NCBI RefSeq assembly: GCF_050436995.1
Contig: NC_134745.1
Location: 14,074,001-14,138,000 of the forward strand
Source of the DNA: Anticarsia gemmatalis
Lineage: Eukaryota > Arthropoda > Insecta > Lepidoptera > Erebidae
Direction: 5' to 3'
DNA length: 64,000 nucleotides
Under the pieces are notes generated by a model. It worked only from the letters and a program-made list of their open reading frames with translations. It did not search any database and had not been told where the DNA came from. Below, piece by piece: positions 10,607-23,700 of the stretch (within the stretch, counting starts at the first letter, position 1; every line of letters begins with the position of its first letter). A program made the translations under genes and the position numbers.

Positions 10607-11756
10607 GAGCGAAAGGTGTGTGACTCAACGTGCGTCATAACTTTACAAGGCTCCGTCAGTTGATCTTGAGTTGAAAAGATAAGAAAGAGATTATGTTTTA
10701 TATCGTATGTTGACTATTTTTACAAGATATGTATTTTTATTGTAGTATTTAATTATGTAGGTCACAGTAGGAACAGAAATTACTTTATCTCTTCGGAAAC
10801 TACAAGTTTGAGAAGGAATGCTATGGATTCTCTGTCGATTACGCTTAATAAAAATGAAGTAAAATTAAATTTTACTTGCACAACAACGGTTCCCATAGAC
10901 TCCATAAAGTGACAAAATAGGGCGAACTGCTAGCTCATGTAGTTACGAATTATTATAATACATTTAGTTTACACTCTTTAGACGAAAAAGCTAGTACGAT
11001 TGCCGGCTTATTTGTCTGATATGGTACTTTTGGATAATCCAAAAAAACCTGACAAAAGTTGATTCAATTAGCCTATAAATTAAACATTTTTCAATGGCGA
11101 CATTCCAAGTCATCTTGTAACAAACTGTAACAGCGAGTGGGTCAGTAATGTCGATAATGTCAGCTTGTATGAACACGCAACACCGCAGTAAGCCACCCAT
11201 AACAATTAGACATACGTTGCGCAAACACTTTCCTTTCGACACACCCAAATAGATTATATTGTATAACATTTACTATACGGCTTGATTGGTTGCGATTGTT
11301 TTCATTTGCTTGTAAAAGACTTCAGTGATCTGTTAATAATAGAAGAAAATTATAAAGAAGGAATCTCCTTAATCTACTATAATGATTCGTACAAAGCTTC
11401 TCTGAAGCCGAATTTAACTGTGGTGAAAGATGTATGTCATTAGTATTTGAAATACCTATAATATACGCATTAAACTTTACTTACTTACTGAAGTCAAAGT
11501 AAGGTATAATATCACAAATCACTTTTACGAATAGGCTGCTACATAGACGCTGAAATCTATATCTGTAAATAAAATTTAAAGCGGTCAAGCCGATTTTACG
11601 CCCTATAATAGCATGACTAAGTGCGGATAGTGTGAAGGCACGTGTATCAAACAATCAATAAAATCTTTTTTAAACTAAACAGCACTTATCCAACGAGATG
11701 ACTTTTTACTAAACATCTCATGAAACTCAAACAAAAATACAACATCAAACATTAAC

Positions 11757-12027
11757 TGCACGTTTGGCGCAGTGGTTTAAGCGGTCACCTCGCCGCAACA
11801 ACCGTAGCGCCGCGTGTGGTGGGTTCGAATCCCACCCGGGACAAATCTTTGTGTGATGAGCACGACTATTTGTTCTGAGCCTGGATGTTAATGTATCTAT
11901 ATAAGTATGTATTTACAAGAATATAAGTATGTTTATCAGTTATTTGGTTACCATAGTACAAGCTCTGCTTAGTTTGGAATCAAATGACCGTGTGTGAGTT
12001 GTCCAATTATATTTATTTATTTATTTC
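11757..12027 (+). mobile_element. Full-length tRNA-derived SINE
   Basis: tRNA-like head (A-box tttggcgcagtggtttaag, B-box gggttcgaatcccacc), unrelated body (ggttaccatagtacaagctc, gaatcaaatgaccgtgt) and an ATTT-repeat tail. It lacks a convincing tRNA acceptor fold, so it is not a tRNA gene. Confidence 0.75.
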
Positions 12028-12339
12028 ACCCATCGTTTTTTCGTACATTCTAATCACCAGCGTCAGTCAAAATTCTGGAACCTTCTACCAGGAAACTAAA
12101 ACATTTGACCAGTCTCAAGGTAGCGAGACAAAGTTACATGTGATATTACACAACAGTTTATTCATTCATAGGCCATCACCAGTAGTTTAGGCGCGAGGTC
12201 AGGAGTCAAGTGCAGCTGTTTTTCCTTCCTTCCTGGTGACCAGAATAGATGAAGTTAGTCAATGATGTCAAAGGCTTTTAGGAAATTAAAGTGCACTGAA
12301 TGATTGGGTGTAAAAATCTGAGTATAATGACAGTTAACA

Positions 12340-12455
12340 TACTTAAAATCACGCCCTTCCATAGGGGTAGACTGTGACTAAGGAACGACTCTTGGTTCGA
12401 CCAAACTTCTCTTACTTCATTCACATCCCTACATCTTGTCATACAGGACCATCGA
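12340..12455 (-). repeat. Interspersed repeat 'cattcacatcc' family, copy 2
   Basis: cttcattcacatccctacat followed by cttgtcatacaggaccat. Encodes a short reverse peptide (MTRCRDVNEVREVW) that hints at a decayed retroelement ORF end. Confidence 0.5.
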
Positions 12456-13006
12456 TAACGATTACTGCACACGGATCAATGACAATATTTGCAGCAAATA
12501 ATTGGAAAGAGCAATAACTACTAGGGCCGTGTCGTCTGTATCTAAAACTACTTATTCGTGCATCTGGACCAGGTCATCTAAGTAGAGCTACGTCAACAAC
12601 TGCAACATTAAATTTTAAAGATACGCGCAACATTCGACAAATATGTAGTCGCAAAAGTAAATAAATGCCACCCAATGTTGTCTAATTCCTTTCCACTATC
12701 ACATTTGGTTTCCTAAACTTACTCAAATCATCTTCCTCACTCGTACAGTTTTATATAGCAATTAACGCGAAAAGTATCAATCTAGTGACTTTTTTTATTA
12801 ATTGACATCAGCTTGATCACCAACTCTTCAACTCAGTGAATATCTAGCGCAGTTTTTTTACCGTTGTTTTAACCATCGAGTAGGTAAATGCCAATAGTTA
12901 AGGAAGGTTCTAGGTCTCCTTCGTAAGGAAATCGGTCCCATCACGTCTTGTTCGACCTTTTAGACTCGCACGTCCTTATAATGTGAGTGTGTGTATGTAT
13001 TATGTA

Positions 13007-13227
13007 CTAGAGGCCACCCGCGACTTCGTCCGCGTGGAAACCCTTCTCGTGTAAATCCTAATCCCTCGGGAACTCCGGGATAAAAAGTAGCCTATGTGTT
13101 ATTCTATTTCGTCAGCTTCCTACATACGAAATTTCATCGTAATCTATTCAGTAGTATTTACGTGAAAGGGTAACAAACGTCCATACATACATACTCACAA
13201 AATTTTGCATTTATAATTAGTAGGATA
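13007..13227 (+). mobile_element. RTE-like fragment, related family
   Basis: ctagaggccacccgcgactt, ctcgggaactccgggataaa and the end aattagtaggata match 50431-50616. Confidence 0.65.
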
Positions 13228-14464
13228 GAATGGGTTTGTGTGTGTTCGCAGGTGTCGACGGGTTCAAACGCACGCGCACTTTAGTATAATGGACGTAATA
13301 GATGATAGCCTTATAAAATCGATAGATAGAACAAGACGGCCTTATTGGTCTGTGTTCCAGCTAAGTAATTAATTTCGAGAAGAAGCAAAGATTTGCATAC
13401 TTAATAGATAACTGATATTTTACTACGCATATTGTTTATATCCATTTTTCAATTCTGGGATACCCCAAATAGGTACAGCTGATATTAGTGATTGTAATTG
13501 TGCACCCTATTTAATGGAAATTTTCAAACAACAATTCTTTTGTATAATAATTTCTTAGCCAGCTGTATGTAGTGGCCAAATAATACATAGTGTATATAAT
13601 ATAGTGTCATTGTCATGTAACAGATGGTATGTTCACGCTATGACTGTCTCTGGGTAACGCAGGTGGTAAGACAGCACGTGTCAGTGTTTGATGTTTTACC
13701 AACATCTGACTACTGCGTCTACAATAGGCGTCAGGTAAAGACACATACAATACTCACACTACATACTAAGGTAAAAAAAATACTGCAAATCACTTCAGAA
13801 AATATTTAAGAAAGAATGTTTGTCGAACTGAATAATGATTTTTTCGCAAATCATGGTTGTCACGAATATCCAAAGGAAGAGCGCTACTTTCCTTTGTGAA
13901 TATGGTGTTTCTGCGATAAGCTGTCTTTTTAATCAATATATGTACCTATATACTTTGCAACCAAACTCTTTCAAACCAGAAGCTGACTATCTCACTATGG
14001 GATAAAAAGTAAGAAAGGGTCTCTTTTTACTGTCTCTAAGCCAATACTGGACGAAGCGTGTTGGTGGTCAAATTATTGTATGTGTACCACCCTGTTTTGC
14101 ATTACATATATACCCCTTACCCCCCACATTACGCAAGAGACTGTGTTATCATTCCTCCGTATTGTTGTCGCAGACTTGTTTTATTGTTGCGCGTGCGATG
14201 CTTCCCTGAAACCAAGCGACACGACGTAATCATTCCAACACAATGTATCTTTAAAGGTAGGTCTACTTTAGTCAAATCGAGCATGAACCGAGCACAAACT
14301 TTTAAAGTCTATCATGAATGTAACTGCTGCCGGAGGTATACAAAATTTTTTTTGCATCGTTTTTTTTTGCCAATTATTCCACATATCCGAGTGGTACATT
14401 AAGTAAGCACTTTCGATGTAGGTGGTCGACGTCGACGGTCCGAACCCGAGGCAACAGACCAATG

Positions 14465-14700
14465 ACTCCTCGAAGTTATGAGTTAAATTGAAAAAGAGAA
14501 ATAACTTGGTCTAACCGTGAAGGAAAACATTGTGATAAAACCTTGCATATCTAAAGTTTCTGTGATCAATTTTTTGAGAGCATGTTAGGTCTCCAACCCG
14601 CAACTTAATAAAGGCCTAAAACCACTCCTTGGTTCGGGAGGGTAGAACCTTAGTATAGTCAGCAGAGGGACAGTAACGGGTTAATAAGTGACATAAACAG
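14465..14700 (-). repeat. Decayed repeat shared with 21965-22140
   Basis: gtgaaggaaaacattgtgat and aaaccttgcatatc are the reverse of gatgttttccttcgttag and tatgcaaggtttatcacga at 22 kb. Then comes ccactccttggttcgggagg, a common moth repeat end. Confidence 0.4.
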
Positions 14701-15239
14701 CTTCGGCTACTTTAACCCGCCTACTTTAGGATAAGGCCACTCAGCTCACACGACCTGATTTTTGTTCGGTTTACGCTCGCGTGCTCGGCTCGTCCAATGC
14801 AGACCCACCTTAACACTTGGAATACAATGTACCTTTACGAAGTGCGTAGTACAATCATGTTGATATTACGGCATTCTTGGGATATTCTTAATTGTTATAA
14901 ACAGGTATTATGTGACATGTCTAATGGCTGTTGTGGGTGCTTATTCGTGTTAGGTTTTACTTTACTTTATTGTTTCTGTTTTCTTGTTTTGTAAATAATG
15001 GAAGAGTATCTTTTTACCATAATTGGAAATAAGACACTCATGTTAAATACCCAATAAAACTCCGGAAAGAAACTGAACTACACCACGATGGCCAGATTAT
15101 GAATTCGCATTCCTTTAAAACGTTTTTCATTATATTTTTCTTCCTCAAGAGATAAAAATTATAATACCTATATTGGTTTTGAAACAAAAACGTATACCGC
15201 TTTAGATCTCGTTATTTTAGAGGTATTTACAAACATAAA

Positions 15240-15360
15240 AACACGCATTCTTCCCGCAGAGGAAGACAGAGACCAGATAATGCCCTTTGATGAGATCTTT
15301 ACATCCTTTTGTGCTTCATTCACATTCATACATATTGTCATAACACATGACCATTTTAAA
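15240..15360 (-). repeat. Interspersed repeat 'cattcacatcc' family, copy 3
   Basis: gcttcattcacattcataca and ttgtcataacacatgaccat match the other copies. Confidence 0.45.
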
Positions 15361-15872
15361 CAATATAATCTCACAAGAAGTGTCAGTCACACTTAATCCA
15401 AATCATCAGTAACTTCAGAATCATGCTTACATAACAGCTACATAGTTTCTGAACAAAAACTGTAAATAAAAACGTTGCCTTGTCGCCGACCATGGTTTTT
15501 ACTGAAACGTTCTGTGGTCTAATAACTAAAAACTTATGGGACGGTACTGATGATAAAAAATAATATTTATTTTATGTTCCTTTGTAGTTAGATGGTTTGT
15601 TTTGTGGTTTTTCTTTAGATACGTAAAGCATCTATAGCTTAGGTCTTCTAGATGATTTCCTGCAGCATAAAATCATATAAAAATTACAGTTCATATCATA
15701 CACTTTTGTAAACGATGCAGCTGTGGAAGTTTGGGATTGCATGCCCGAATGTCTCTTTTCTACGATCGGACAGAGTTATAAGTAGAGACTTTCCTGACCA
15801 AACCACAAAATGTTGTATCCCTTATAAGGACAGCGTATAATATATTATCTTTCATATATTCTACTTTAAATT

Positions 15873-15969
15873 GTAGGTCCCAGCTAGCATCTTCTAAGAT
15901 CTTTGACAGCCGTTACTAGTTATCAGAAACTTGAAAGTCTGACAACTAGTCTTGCCGAGGTTTAACATG
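15873..15969 (+). repeat. Body fragment of the 5S-SINE family
   Basis: Matches the 60660-60750 part of the 5S-SINE (ggtcccagctagcatcttc, gatctttgacagccgtta, gaaacttgaaagtctgaca). No head or tail is preserved. Confidence 0.6.
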
Positions 15970-16316
15970 TTATAACCCATGTAATTATGTTGTCGAACTT
16001 TAGATAAGTCCTTATTCAGTACAGAAGTCTATTACTCCACAAAGTATCAAATGTACACGCATTGATGCAATGTCAAGTTTATCGTGTAACTGACTAAAAT
16101 CCGAATGTAATTAATAAAGCACTGCTCCAGTTTAGAGCAGTTAAAATAACGAGATTTACTTCATTGAGAAACTATGTATTGACACAGTTTTATAACTTTT
16201 GTACCTTTATATAATATACAGTTTGGAAACATTTTCAAAGTGTTTGATGACTTAGCTAAGTTAATTTTAAAAAGTATTTGAACCAATTCTTATCAAAAAT
16301 GTTCTCTGAACTTCTG

Positions 16317-18152
16317 TCAAAAAAAAAGTCAAAAAAAGTCAAAAGTCATTTATTCACAACAAAATAGAGTACATAATGGTGTTACTATATTATTATAAAA
16401 GTGCTATATCTATTTAACCTCGAAAAGGTATGTGAATTATTTTATAAAAGTGTCATAGAAATTACAATCAAAATTATTACAATTATTACGAATTAAAGTT
16501 ATTATATTATCAATTAAAGTAAAGTCTCAGAATTCAAATAGTGTCTTAAAATTAAATAGTGTCTAATAAATACAAATTACAATAACAATGTCAAGAACTT
16601 AATGATTTACACCAATATTTTGCTTGGCTTTTATACAGTTTTACACATACTTAATTTATTTTGCTTTGGAGCCATTCATTTATTGAGTATATATTTCTTT
16701 CCAATAATATTTTTTTAAGTTTGCGTTTAAATAGCGATATAGGTAGTTCTTGAATGTGAGAGGGTAACTTATTGAACACTTTAATACACATTGCGTAACA
16801 GTTCTTTTGTATAAGGGTTGTTCGTGGGGTAAATTCTAGAACTAGCCGTTGTCCATTTCTAGTATTTCTAGGATATAAATCTTTAGCTTTTGTAAATAGG
16901 TTTATATTATTAGATTTCAAATATGTACATGCCTGGTAGAGTCAACACTTTTAACTCTTTAAAGTACGGCTTACAGGATTCCCAGGAGGGAATTCCAATC
17001 ATTGCTCTGATACATCTTTTTTGTGCCAAAAATGCTCTAACGGCATCAGTTGAGTTGCCCCATAATATCAAACCGTATGTTAAGGTGGAACTAACATAAC
17101 CGTAGTATGCTGTTAGTACTGTCTGTCGTGTCGATGTTAATCTGAGCCTATTTAAGACAAATACAAAACTATTGACCTTTTTACATACACCCTCAATATG
17201 TTTCCGCCAGTCACAGTATTTATCCAGTGTTAGTCCTAGAAATTTTGTATCTGATGTTTCATTTATTTTTGTGCCATTATATGCAATATGTCTTTGAACT
17301 ATCTGTGATCCATGAGTTTGAAATTGTATATAGTTTGTTTTACCTATATTGGCCTGTAAGTTATTACTCTCTAACCATTGTATAACTTTACCTACTGTCG
17401 TATTTATTTCATTGTCATAGTTAAGAAGATTGTTGTATGTCAAAATAATAGATATGTCATCAGCGAATAGAATGCAATTATAAGATGTAATGTCAGGTAA
17501 ATCATTAATGTAAATTAAGAAATACAGTGGCCCAAGAACGCTTCCTTGAGGAACTCCATACGAATTAATTAAATAGTTAGACCGTTCTTGTCGTATGGAA
17601 GAATCTGCTCCCATACAAGTAATTTCCACACACTGTTTTCGGTTTTGCAGATAGCTTTTCGTCCATTCCAGAGCTGGACCTCTTATACCGTAATTACTTA
17701 GTTTTTCTAATAGGATTTTATGCGAAACGAAGTCAAATGCTTTTGACATGTCAAAAAAGATAACTGTGGTCGGTTTTTTTTTATCAAGATTTTGAATGAC
17801 ATTATTCATTAAATTAAATGCTGCAAGAGTCGTGGATTTTCCTTTTTGGAATCCATTCTGTTCGCTTTTTAGTATTTTAAACTTGTCCAAATATGCGACT
17901 AGTCTTTTTTGCATGGCCTTTTCAAACACCTTAGAGAATATAGGTATCAACGTTATTGGCCTGTAGTTTGATATTTTGGTTTTATCTCCTTTTTTAAATA
18001 GTGGCTTGACTACAGACTTTTTCAGAGACTCTGGGAAGGTACCTTCTTCAAAAGATAAATTAATTAAATATGTTAAATGAGGCACCAAGAGGTTAACGCA
18101 ACCAAAACCAAGAGGTTCTGTGCGATTAATCATATCTTTACTTCTTCAAGTT
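16317..18152 (-). pseudogene. 5'-truncated non-LTR retrotransposon with decayed reverse transcriptase
   Basis: A 407-codon frame (18133-16910) carries RT motifs: ISNYRPITLIP, VIFFDMSKAFDFVSH, SYGVPQGSVLGPLYFLIYINDL and the catalytic FADD. A frameshift near 16915 moves the C-terminus into a second frame (16920-16651, with KVFNKLPSHIQELP). Stops occur just upstream of 18133, and the endonuclease part is absent, so the copy is 5' truncated. The 3' end (forward 16317-16360) is a GACTTTT-type short repeat rather than poly(A). It resembles jockey/CR1/Daphne-clade LINEs; the clade is uncertain. Confidence 0.85.
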
Positions 18153-19715
18153 GCACCAAATTCTAAGAAATACTTAAAACAAGATCGCCTTTACCTTTTA
18201 AATAACTAATATCCCATAGAAATGTAGTTGTTTACATTTGTAAATATGTTGTTTATCTGTCATCCATTTAGAAGCGTGTCAAGGCGGGTTTTTAAACTAG
18301 GTAGGTAAATTGCTTTTAAGATCAAATGTTGCAAATAGCAAGTGTAGGCCCGGTTGCAATGAAACGAAACACGTAGTGTTGGAATTTTATTCGAATAAAT
18401 TATTTGTCTGTAATTTGCTTATTTGTTGTAACAGAGATAATAAAAGGTATGTTATTTTTCTTTTTAAGAATAAATTCTAATTTTAATGCTTATATCTAGC
18501 GCACTTTTGACGTTTCTTACATCTCTATCATCCTCTCAACCTAACGTTTAAACAGCACTTCATTTAATAGCTTTAAGATAAACAAAATCTCCTTTTTGAA
18601 ATTCAGTACTTAACTTAGCAATTTTTCTAGACCGTGGCTTTTAGATTGCAAGTAAACCAAATGAGAACGTTAGACCTAAGTCGCTTTATCTTATAGGTAC
18701 AATGCTGTCTAGGCATCCTGTTTGTTTAAGCAGGTAACAATTGAAAACAAATACGCTTTAATGAATGACCGCCATGCCACAAGGTGGATCTTTCTATTCA
18801 AAGGTCATGCCTAGAAATGACGCAAATTGTAGAATATTCATATTATTTAGCCTACTATTATCTAGTAAGGGTAACATGCACCGTACCTACGCAAACATAA
18901 AGCTTAGATTAGGGAATACTTCATTGAAGCAATAATAATACAACATCAAAAACGATAAAGTTAAGTATTCCATTTGTCTAAACCTAATTAGGTTTATCTT
19001 AATTAATCTTTGGGGTCGGCTCAGGTAAACCAGAATCCTTATACGCTGCTTCCCCAGGTGGTGACAAATCCGCAATTGGAATTAGCTTAAAACAGCGAAT
19101 CTTTAGCAACTTCCATCTTTCACAACAATTTCTTCGAGTAGTCGTGAAGATTCCAGAGTATTTATTGTCTTCGTAAAATACTTTTTTATCATTAAAGTAC
19201 GATTCTCAATAGTAAAAGGAGTTGATAGGTCTCCTCTAACGTAAATTCAAACTCGAACGAAAATACTAAAGCCGTTAAAAACATGTCTAAATCACAAAAA
19301 TACAGCTTGTTAGCATGATTTGCATTGAATTCCGTGATTCGTACGAATTGGCGAGGTTTGCTCAGTGTCCAACCGACACGGCTATTTGATATGGTATATA
19401 ATTTCACAAAATACATTCCGTGCTTACATGCCATAATGCTAACTTGTAATAATAACTACTTTCAACATTTGTTATTTTGACACTTTATTATAACATGTTA
19501 TTGAACACGAAATTGTTATGTTTAAAGTTTTTTGTACGTATTATAGAAGTGATAATGCGAAGATATTTTTTAATTCTGTATAAATATGTTATGTATGTTA
19601 TCCTCTATTTGACTCAAATAAGACAAAGAATAAGGAGAGTTTAGGCCTCAGCTCATACATTTTCATATTTACAATATATTGTATACTTAATTGTAAATAT
19701 TTTGTTTTTTGTTAA

Positions 19716-19783
19716 TTATTTATAGTTTAGTTTAGTATAATGTTAAAAGTTATTTATAGTTTAGTTTAGTATAATGTTAAAAG
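19716..19783 (+). repeat. Two exact 34-bp tandem copies
   Basis: Unit starts ttatttatagtttagtttag and ends tgttaaaag; copies 19716-19749 and 19750-19783 are identical. Confidence 0.8.
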
Positions 19784-20320
19784 TACGTATGTAAATAGGA
19801 ATTGGAAATAAAGTAATTAATACATTTTCGATAACCAAAATTGACCATGCAAAGATTCATTCAGCTAATATTCGTTAAATTATTATTTCTCTAGGACTGA
19901 CTGTAATTGAATCGATTTTTATCTTGTCGAAGCTTGGCATCACTGCTCAAACTCTACATTGTGTGTGTTCCAAGCTCGATCACAAACGATATCAGATATA
20001 TGGAACCGGTGATAAAACCCATAAAAGAGTAAGAACTAAAACGCCTTAGGATACTTTATTTTTGAACAAGACGGACAAATAGCTGTTACTTAGACAGATC
20101 TTCTAAAGATTTTTGTGAAATTTATTAAGTAAATTGACAAAAAAAATCAATAGGCTAAAGTTTCCAAAATAATGACTCATATTCAGTCAATGGTGTATTT
20201 TACAATAACGATAACGTATCGTGTCTACTCACGTGTTTATGTTTCTAGGGCAACAGTCCCGACGATAGCGCAATGTAGTTCAAAATGGATACGTTCAATA
20301 AATAAACAATGATAATTATT

Positions 20321-21575
20321 AAAGGAGATCATCCATTTTGGGCCTTTTTTCAAAGTGCCGGCCAACAAAAAAAAGTGGCATGTATCGATAGAGCTAGCCA
20401 TTTGAAGCAATAGTTAGTATGGCACGAAACCGGTAGGATCGCTTTGAACCGAGTTATACAGGTTTGAAGATTCATAATATTCAAACATTAATTCATTTCT
20501 GAAAGTGCTGTGAAACATAAAATAATGATTGATTTTGCTAGAATTAACTATCTAAAGCAAACGACCACTCTGAAGTTGATTTAAGGTCGTAAGCACACGT
20601 ATCAACTCGGAAACGGGTCGTCACCGTATCAACTCGAGCTCATCAGTATTATTTGTATGTAATTCCCTACTGTAACACACTTATCGGAATCGTTATGTGA
20701 TCGCCCCGGCTCACGACCATAGGAGTGGTTCGTATGCGCATTATGCATACACCAGCACCCACGGTGGAGTGCGGGGCTATGTGCAAATTCCGATAGATTT
20801 GTGGGCATACCTTCTAAACCGCAACATGGTTCCCTATAACAAGGACCCTCATCACAAATCGTGCCCGAAGCACAAAATATTGTTCCACACGCCAATGAGT
20901 CGCACCCTCGGTTGTGTGCAACTAACAAACCATCGTCTAGGTAAGAGGTCACCTAGAGTGTTGCCGTTGGGTTGTTATGTCCGACTTATCGGCATGTGGA
21001 ACAATATTTTGTGCTTCGGGTACCATTTGTGATGAGGGCCCTTGTTATGAGGACACATGTTGCGATTTAGAAGGTATGCCCGCCCTTCTATCGGAATTTG
21101 CACATAGTCCTGCACTCCACCCTGGGTGCTGGTGTATGCGTAATGCGCATACGAACCACTCCTATGGTCGTGAGCCGGGGCGATCACATAACGATTCCGA
21201 TAAGTGTGTTACAGTAGGGAATTACGTACAAATAATACTGATGAGCTCGAGTTGATACGGTGACGACCCGTTTCCGAGTTGATACGTGTGCTTACGACCT
21301 TAAATCAACTTCAGAGTGGTCGTTTGCTTTAGATAGTTAATTCTAGCAGAATCAATCATTATTTTATGTTTCACAGCACTTTCAGAAATGAATTAATGTT
21401 TGAATATTATGAATCTTCAAACCTGTATAACTCGGTTCAAAGCGATCCTACCGGTTTCGTGCCATACTAACTATTGCTTCAAATGGCTAGCTCTATCGAT
21501 ACATGCCACTTTTTTTTGTTGGCCGGCACTTTGAAAAAAGGCCCAAAAATGTATGGAGCGTGGATGATCTCCTTT
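20321..21575. mobile_element. 1.25-kb foldback element, near-complete palindrome
   Basis: Left arm 20321-20895 is repeated in inverted orientation at 20996-21575 at high identity. The centre (about 20948, 'ctaggt...acctag') is also weakly palindromic, so the whole element folds on itself. Ends are aaaggagatcatcca / tggatgatctccttt. The right arm has a 12-13-bp insertion near 21551. No clear target duplication was found. Each arm holds a small open frame (20629-20952 minus and 20977-21255 plus) with related Cys-rich peptides, and antisense frames are open too. I recognise no domain and treat these as by-products of the repeat. Confidence 0.85.
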
Positions 21576-21614
21576 GTACATTCATAGGTTGGTAACTTTT
21601 ATTCGTCTCTTTTT

Positions 21615-21832
21615 TAAAAAGACAACTCCCGCACTTAGAATTGCTTTTGTGTCGCGGGGACTTTTCCAAAAATACAAACACGGACACAAAATACAATCAG
21701 ACCCGAGTGTATTTGTGCATGGTACAAATAGTTGTTTCGGGTCTTGCTCCGTGTGGGAATCGAACTCACGACCTTGCGACAAACTGGTAGAGGCGTGGTG
21801 ATCGCCTTAAGCACTGTGCCACACGGAGGCTA
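21615..21832 (-). mobile_element. tRNA-derived SINE, second family, near full length
   Basis: Reverse-strand copy of the 23495 family: acaactcccgc end, gtcgcggggactttt body, B-box gaatcgaactc, A-box end ctgtgccacacgg. It starts about 40 bp beyond the foldback element. Confidence 0.7.
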
Positions 21833-21964
21833 TCAAAAAAAAGTTTCTGTTAAATTACATAACAAAGAAATTACCTTAATAAAATGATAGCCGTATTTTT
21901 TTCCTTTAGGAAAGAACACACAATAATAAAATTAAAACTAGGCAATAAGAGATATTTTCAATCT

Positions 21965-22140
21965 AGCTAAGTGCAGACTGGGGACTTTGCATGCCCTTAA
22001 GATATGCGTTTAGAACTTTTATGCAAGGTTTATCACGATGTTTTCCTTCGTTAGAGCAAGTGATAAATATTTCTAATTAACACATAACCTAGATAAGTGC
22101 TTTAGTCCAATGAAAAGTTAAATTTAGGGTTTTCAGAGGA
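21965..22140 (+). repeat. Decayed repeat shared with 14465-14700
   Basis: gactggggactttgcatgcc, atgcaaggtttatcacgatg and ttccttcgttagagcaagtg. Confidence 0.4.
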
Positions 22141-22304
22141 CTCAATTTATTTTATTTAATGTATAGGTGAGGTCAGTAGCGGTTTATGTATGTTCAAGTT
22201 TTTGGGGTCGCTACCCCCCGGCCCGTCCGCTATCTTATAAAAAGGTAGTAGGTCGTCTCTATAAACGCAAATAAAGGGCCTAAAAAAATTAACATTTCAA
22301 TAGA

Positions 22305-22388
22305 CTAATTGATTTGTTGCTTCGGGCTCGAACCATCGACCACTTGCGAGAGCGTAGCCAACTAATACCACTCGGCTATCACTGCTTA
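22305..22388 (-). mobile_element. tRNA-like SINE head
   Basis: The minus strand reads gatagccgagtggtattagt ... gatggttcgagcccgaagc, giving A- and B-box-like motifs without a proper acceptor stem. Probably a SINE remnant and not a working tRNA. Confidence 0.4.
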
Positions 22389-23494
22389 GTATCTTTGCAT
22401 AGTTTAGTAGTTAGTACTAACAAGCAAAAATCTAGTAATTTTCCATCAAAACATTCTCTACGCGAGTTATCTGACTAGTATGTCGTGTCGAATTGTGAAT
22501 AAAGATCCATTATAGATTGACGCAAGCGTTTTAATGCACAAAACATAGTTTACTACTCCAACACGCTACCTGGTTTTATCATTTTAAAACGGATTGCATT
22601 TATACGAGACTGAAAAACTCTAGTTAAACTTATTTTGTATTAAAAGTAAATAAATAATAATAAAATAGTATTTTCTCCACTCGGTACTATCGACAGTTTA
22701 ACATTTAAAATGTATGTACAAATGAAAATAACATAATTATGTCATAAGCGACGCACTAGGGGCGCTGATCAATTTTGCATGTTTCTTGATAGGTACAGGG
22801 TTGCCGTTTGAGTTAAAATAATACTCCTTCAATAAGACGAATAGACCTTACCTACTAGTGTTACTGGTTCGTTAAAAGTTCGACATTATCATAATGCTTT
22901 ATTAAGTAAATTTTCTATTTTCTTTGCTGTACGAAAGAGTCATGCCGTCCTCCTCTCACGCCATAAGCTCCGATTTAAAAAAAGACCCTTGCACTAAAGA
23001 AGTAATGTCTGTTTCACAGTCACGCTGAAAAATGAATAAAAAACAGGATAAACAATTTGACATAATGTACCATTTATGAATAGAACTTACGACATTGTAA
23101 TACAGTAAAGATAAAAGTTAGGTACAAGCGAAATGACGTCAATTAACCAATGTACTTACTTAAAAAGCGTGCAAAAGACCAGCAATTATTATTTTTATAT
23201 CTATTAGTAATTAAACAAACTTATAGCAGAACAACTAATAACAGTAGAGTCTATTATTTATTATATAAAAGTTCAGAGTACACGGTGCAACAGTGATAAG
23301 TATTTTGTTCGCAAACATGGTGACTTCTAAACAATATGTTGTGAGTAAAATTAAACATATTATGTAAGTGAACTTCATCAATATTTCATCTTATTTTTAG
23401 TAACATATTTCGTATTTTAATTAGGTACTTTAAATAAGTAAAGCCCTAATTATAATTTGGTAAATTTGCTCTTTTAATAGTGGTTTTCGTTTTG

Positions 23495-23700
23495 ACTGCC
23501 ACCGTGGCGTAGTGGTTTAGGTCGCCACGTCGCTACTATTGCGTCGGGAGGTCGGGGGTTCGATTTCCACACGGATTAATTATTTGTGCAATCCACAAAT
23601 ATCGGATCTGGTTGTACTTTGTATCCGTTGTTTGTGTGTTTGTAAAAGTCCCCGCGATTCAAGAGCAATTCTTATTGCGGGAGTTGTCTTTTATAAAAAT
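23495..23700 (+). mobile_element. tRNA-derived SINE, second family, near full length
   Basis: Head with A-box gtggcgtagtggtttaggtc and B-box gggttcgatttcc, body ggttgtactttgtatccgtt, 3' part aagtccccgcgattcaag and gggagttgtcttt. This is the reference copy for the fragments listed below. Confidence 0.7.

Noticed and set aside
11757..11845. Functional tRNA gene
   Set aside because: A and B boxes are present but the acceptor stem does not fold and a SINE body follows directly.
14058..14402. 114-codon open frame
   Set aside because: Amino-acid composition is unlike a real protein, an antisense frame overlaps it, and the area borders repeat sequence. No domain recognised.
20629..21255. Cys-rich frames inside the palindrome as genes
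   Set aside because: They are inverted copies of one sequence, and both strands are open over the same bases, which is expected for a recently duplicated repeat. No signal peptide or known cysteine pattern.
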